Assembly: GCF_030384665.1 (NCBI RefSeq)
Contig: NC_083674.1
Coordinates: 806,001 to 870,000, forward strand
Reading direction: 5' to 3'
Source: Lodderomyces elongisporus
Taxonomy: Eukaryota; Ascomycota; Pichiomycetes; Serinales; Debaryomycetaceae
DNA: 64,000 nucleotides
The notes below the pieces were generated by a model. The model was not told the DNA's origin and ran no database searches. It saw only the letters and a program-made list of their open reading frames with translations. How positions within the stretch are numbered: the stretch's first letter is position 1; each line of letters starts with the position of its first letter. Made by a program: the position numbers and the translations under genes. Shown one piece after another: positions 61,222 through 64,000 of this stretch.

Positions 61222-63969
61222 TTAAAAGTTAATAATCTTCATCGTTGCATACCCTACAGTAACAATCATCGCGTACGCGATCAAACTCAGCGGCACACCT
61301 CTTGTAATAAACATCACTACATCAAGGTATGGGCGTCCCCACTGGTCTGTCATGCAAATCGCAGTAATGTTTGGGAAACCCAGTGTAGGCAACGCCATGG
61401 CTCCAGAACAAATGAGACAACTAACCATGATCAACAAGTTTGGATGTGGGTCTGGCATGCTTTGTCCCGTTTCTTTGATGATGGGGATAAAGATCAATGC
61501 AGCAGCAGTATGCGATATAAAAGTGGCCATGACTAAGATAATAAGTGCAAAAGTCAATGTAACACCATAAAGTGAGAACCCTTCGACTTGATTTCTAAGC
61601 TCCAATGCAATGGTCTTGAGTAGACCGGATGAAGACACGGCGCTACTGAGACACGCACCACCTTGTGCAAGAACTACAATGTTCCACGGATAATTATTAA
61701 AATCCTCTGTGGTCAATAAACCAGTACCAAAGAACAAAATAAGTGGAATCAACGCAATAATCCCCATCTCACCAAAAATACCCGTGAGCTTAGAGGCAAT
61801 GCACCAAAGAAAAATAGTTCCCACGGAAACAGCAACAATAAACCATTGTATACCAGTAAACTTGTCATCGATGGTACGGATAGGAAGCAAATGTGTGTTC
61901 TTGGAATTGCAATTGAATGTGAGCAAAAGAAGCATCCAAATAAGGAGCAATGACAACACACACACCGGTAGAGCAATAACGAACCATTGTCCCCAAGATA
62001 TGCCTCCGTCCATGGCACCAAGCGCAATCACATTTTGCGGCGAGCTTATAGGTGATGCCATACCTCCAATGTTCAGCGCCAACGCAATTCCCAACACCAA
62101 TGCATTGATAAATTGTGATCCTTTGGGAAGTGTTCTCAACAATGGTTGGATTAACGAGAAACACAACACTGGTGCTGCGACATTTGAAACCCACATTGAA
62201 GCAAACAAAGCAACGCCCATAATGGTTAAAAGCACCACTGAAGGATTTGTTCCGGCTTTGGACAATATCCAAGTAGATATCAATTTAGCAATGTGGTACT
62301 TTGACAATGCAGCTGCCAAAGTGAAACCACCCAAAAGCAACAATATGACTGAGTTCCACATCGTGCTCAATATGTACTTTGACGCCAGCACTGAATCCAT
62401 AATGGATCCATCGGTATTCTTAACCACCCCAAGAAGCACCACAAGCAAAGGGATAAGCAACGAAGTAACAAACAACGGGATGGCCTCGGTGGCCCAAAGC
62501 AATGAGGCACATATCAATAATGCAAAACAATTCTTTTGTGCTTCATCGCCAAATGGTGAAAAGTTTAAAAGAATCACGGTTACTGTGGTGGTAATTGCCA
62601 ATTTGATAAACACCGGGTTTCTCCACGATAAATTGAAGCTGTGGGTAAGGCCACCACTTCCCTTCAACTCCCCTTCCTTGTCACCGGCAGCTCGTTCGCG
62701 CTTATCAACCAACTTTGAATTGGCGGCATACGTCTTTCGCTCCAACCCAATCATGTCTCTCCATACAGTGTTTCTCTCCCAAACTACGTGTTCCCTCAAG
62801 TGGATAGAAAGCTCTGATTTAGCTGCCGCCAAGTCATCTCCGTGATTACAAATCAATGCATAAACTTTGACCAACGACTCCAACTTGGCATCAACTTTTT
62901 CCATTGTTGACTGCTTAAAAATGTAGGAACTATTGGGAAGATTTGCCAAATACTCATCTTTGATATTTGTGTCCAAGGACTTGTCAAATTTCTTCAATGC
63001 CTTCTTAAAGCCAGTATAATTCAACTCTATATACGACTTGAGCTCAGACAAAGTTGTGTATAAGCCTATAGTTCTTTTTCTCATAATGATTCTACTTTCT
63101 GTCAAGAGAATAAGCTGAGGTGGCAATCTACCATCATTATCCGTAGCATTACTGAGTTCGTTCCATAACTTTGGTGCATTTGGTGATCTCAAATACTCGT
63201 CGATGGACTTTGTGTGTGTTAACCCAGTCTCTGAATGTTCTGTGTGTATATTTGGTGCAGACTCCATTCTCTTGACCTGTCTTCCACGTGGTCGAGGAAA
63301 ACTATTGCGACGTTCCGAGAGTTCTTCGGTCGAATTGTTGCGATTGCCACGATCAACCAAATTTACGATCCCATTCCCATTCCCATTCTCATTCTCATTC
63401 TCGTCATTCTCGGGATCATCTTCATCTTCATCGTCATCTTCATCTTCATCTTCGTTGTCCCCAACTTCATTTGCATCGGCCTCTTCGGCTTGTGTGTATT
63501 CCGTTTCAGGGTCAGTTGTAAAATAGTTGTCATTGGAGATATCGGAGAATCTTCTGCCTCTGTTCCTGCGTGGCTTGGGCAACGTATGAGATTGTAAGGA
63601 AGCGTCAATCTCCTTCTCAAACTCTTCGATATCAAAGACCAACTCGTCAATGCTTTTAAATATAAATTGTTCTTGTTGTTTAAAAAAAGTATCAATTTTC
63701 TTCAACTCTGCATTCAATGCAGCTTCAAATACTGTCACGGCTGACTCATCTTGAGGATTTTCCACGAGATTGCCGAGGCTTGAATAGTGCTCGCCTACTA
63801 GCTGAGCATTTTCCTCTAAATCTTCATCTATCCCTGTACCCTGTTGATGCCTCCTTCTCAAACTATCTCGTTGCAAAGAGTATATCAACTTTTTAAGTGT
63901 TGTATATGCAAGATATTTCGAAGACCATTCGGGCACAGCATTGAACTGTAACGAGTGAGAGAACTTCAT
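61222..63969 (-). CDS. PHO91: Low-affinity phosphate transporter with SPX domain (Pho87/Pho90/Pho91 family)
   Basis: Membrane transporter of 915 aa. The N-terminal SPX domain (about 1-360) starts MKFSHSLQFNAVPEWSSKYL and carries an acidic insert (about 155-195) from repeated GAT/GAA codons. The C-terminal half is a sodium/sulfate (DASS) symporter domain with about a dozen hydrophobic segments from residue 450 on, including NCFALLICASLLWATEAIP and the late PTLGFPNITAI block. The SPX start resembles Pho91 (vacuolar phosphate exporter) more than Pho87/Pho90, but this is from memory, so the subtype is tentative. ATG at 63969; only 31 bp of upstream sequence are in the window. Confidence 0.85.
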   Translation of the reverse strand: MKFSHSLQFNAVPEWSSKYLAYTTLKKLIYSLQRDSLRRRHQQGTGIDEDLEENAQLVGEHYSSLGNLVENPQDESAVTVFEAALNAELKKIDTFFKQQEQFIFKSIDELVFDIEEFEKEIDASLQSHTLPKPRRNRGRRFSDISNDNYFTTDPETEYTQAEEADANEVGDNEDEDEDDDEDEDDPENDENENENGNGNGIVNLVDRGNRNNSTEELSERRNSFPRPRGRQVKRMESAPNIHTEHSETGLTHTKSIDEYLRSPNAPKLWNELSNATDNDGRLPPQLILLTESRIIMRKRTIGLYTTLSELKSYIELNYTGFKKALKKFDKSLDTNIKDEYLANLPNSSYIFKQSTMEKVDAKLESLVKVYALICNHGDDLAAAKSELSIHLREHVVWERNTVWRDMIGLERKTYAANSKLVDKRERAAGDKEGELKGSGGLTHSFNLSWRNPVFIKLAITTTVTVILLNFSPFGDEAQKNCFALLICASLLWATEAIPLFVTSLLIPLLVVLLGVVKNTDGSIMDSVLASKYILSTMWNSVILLLLGGFTLAAALSKYHIAKLISTWILSKAGTNPSVVLLTIMGVALFASMWVSNVAAPVLCFSLIQPLLRTLPKGSQFINALVLGIALALNIGGMASPISSPQNVIALGAMDGGISWGQWFVIALPVCVLSLLLIWMLLLLTFNCNSKNTHLLPIRTIDDKFTGIQWFIVAVSVGTIFLWCIASKLTGIFGEMGIIALIPLILFFGTGLLTTEDFNNYPWNIVVLAQGGACLSSAVSSSGLLKTIALELRNQVEGFSLYGVTLTFALIILVMATFISHTAAALIFIPIIKETGQSMPDPHPNLLIMVSCLICSGAMALPTLGFPNITAICMTDQWGRPYLDVVMFITRGVPLSLIAYAMIVTVGYATMKIINF

Positions 63970-64000
63970 CGTTGATTCAGTTCACTAGTTTTGGCCTGTA

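Noticed and set aside
61709..62845. Long 378-codon frame on the + strand
   Set aside because: It lies entirely antisense to the transmembrane part of the phosphate transporter, whose motifs are clear on the - strand; a shadow frame.

Overview
The window is 64 kb of nuclear DNA from a budding yeast of the CUG-Ser (Candida/Lodderomyces) clade. The sequence itself supports this. The septin P-loop at 1335-1337 has a CTG codon where septins carry a conserved serine. The galactose genes sit in the Candida-type cluster GAL1-GAL10-TRS23-GAL102-GAL7 beside a SHA3-type kinase. The one intron found has TACTAAC and GTATGA signals. Many homopolymer runs in proteins (35 Asn in PSY2, Gln runs in GAL1 and ANY1) and dense poly-A/T and microsatellite tracts suggest the C. 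parapsilosis / Lodderomyces elongisporus group; the species is an inference. No transposon, tRNA, rRNA or CRISPR was seen. CTG codons should be read as Ser in every protein here.

Layout. 1-17 kb: septin SHS1/SEP7, importin-beta KAP95, dolichyl-pyrophosphatase CAX4, ArfGAP GCS1, peroxisomal dienoyl-CoA reductase SPS19, PP4 regulatory subunit PSY2, F1-ATPase assembly factor ATP12 and prefoldin PFD1. 17-27 kb: KEOPS subunit GON7, a 6-phosphofructo-2-kinase with a dead phosphatase half, spliced RPL26, NAD(P)HX epimerase NNR1, a protein I do not recognise, ATG5, and the tRNA m3C methyltransferase TRM140, whose 3' end overlaps ATG5. 27.6-37 kb: the GAL cluster. Three copies of a near-palindromic 12-mer lie only in its two divergent promoters. 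37-42.3 kb: a 5.4 kb gene-free region, followed by the SHA3 kinase (42.3-44 kb). 44-46.9 kb: a 2.8 kb gap between convergent genes with no gene visible. 46.9-64 kb: ANY1, DLT1, ERF2, a mitochondrial TPR-like protein, FAU1, IRC21, UBP1 and a phosphate transporter of the Pho87/90/91 family.

How the genes relate. Apart from the GAL cluster, these are ordinary independent housekeeping genes. In the cluster, Gal1, Gal7 and Gal10 make up the Leloir pathway. Gal102 is a nucleotide-sugar 4,6-dehydratase. TRS23 (vesicle tethering) is an unrelated gene embedded in the cluster. The flanking SHA3 kinase is linked to sugar signalling in related yeasts.

The strongest items for a second look are the shared GAL 12-mer, the two gene-free regions, a coding-like but broken segment at 25.1-25.3 kb, the RPL26 gene structure with its promoter motifs, and a likely two-start UBP1.
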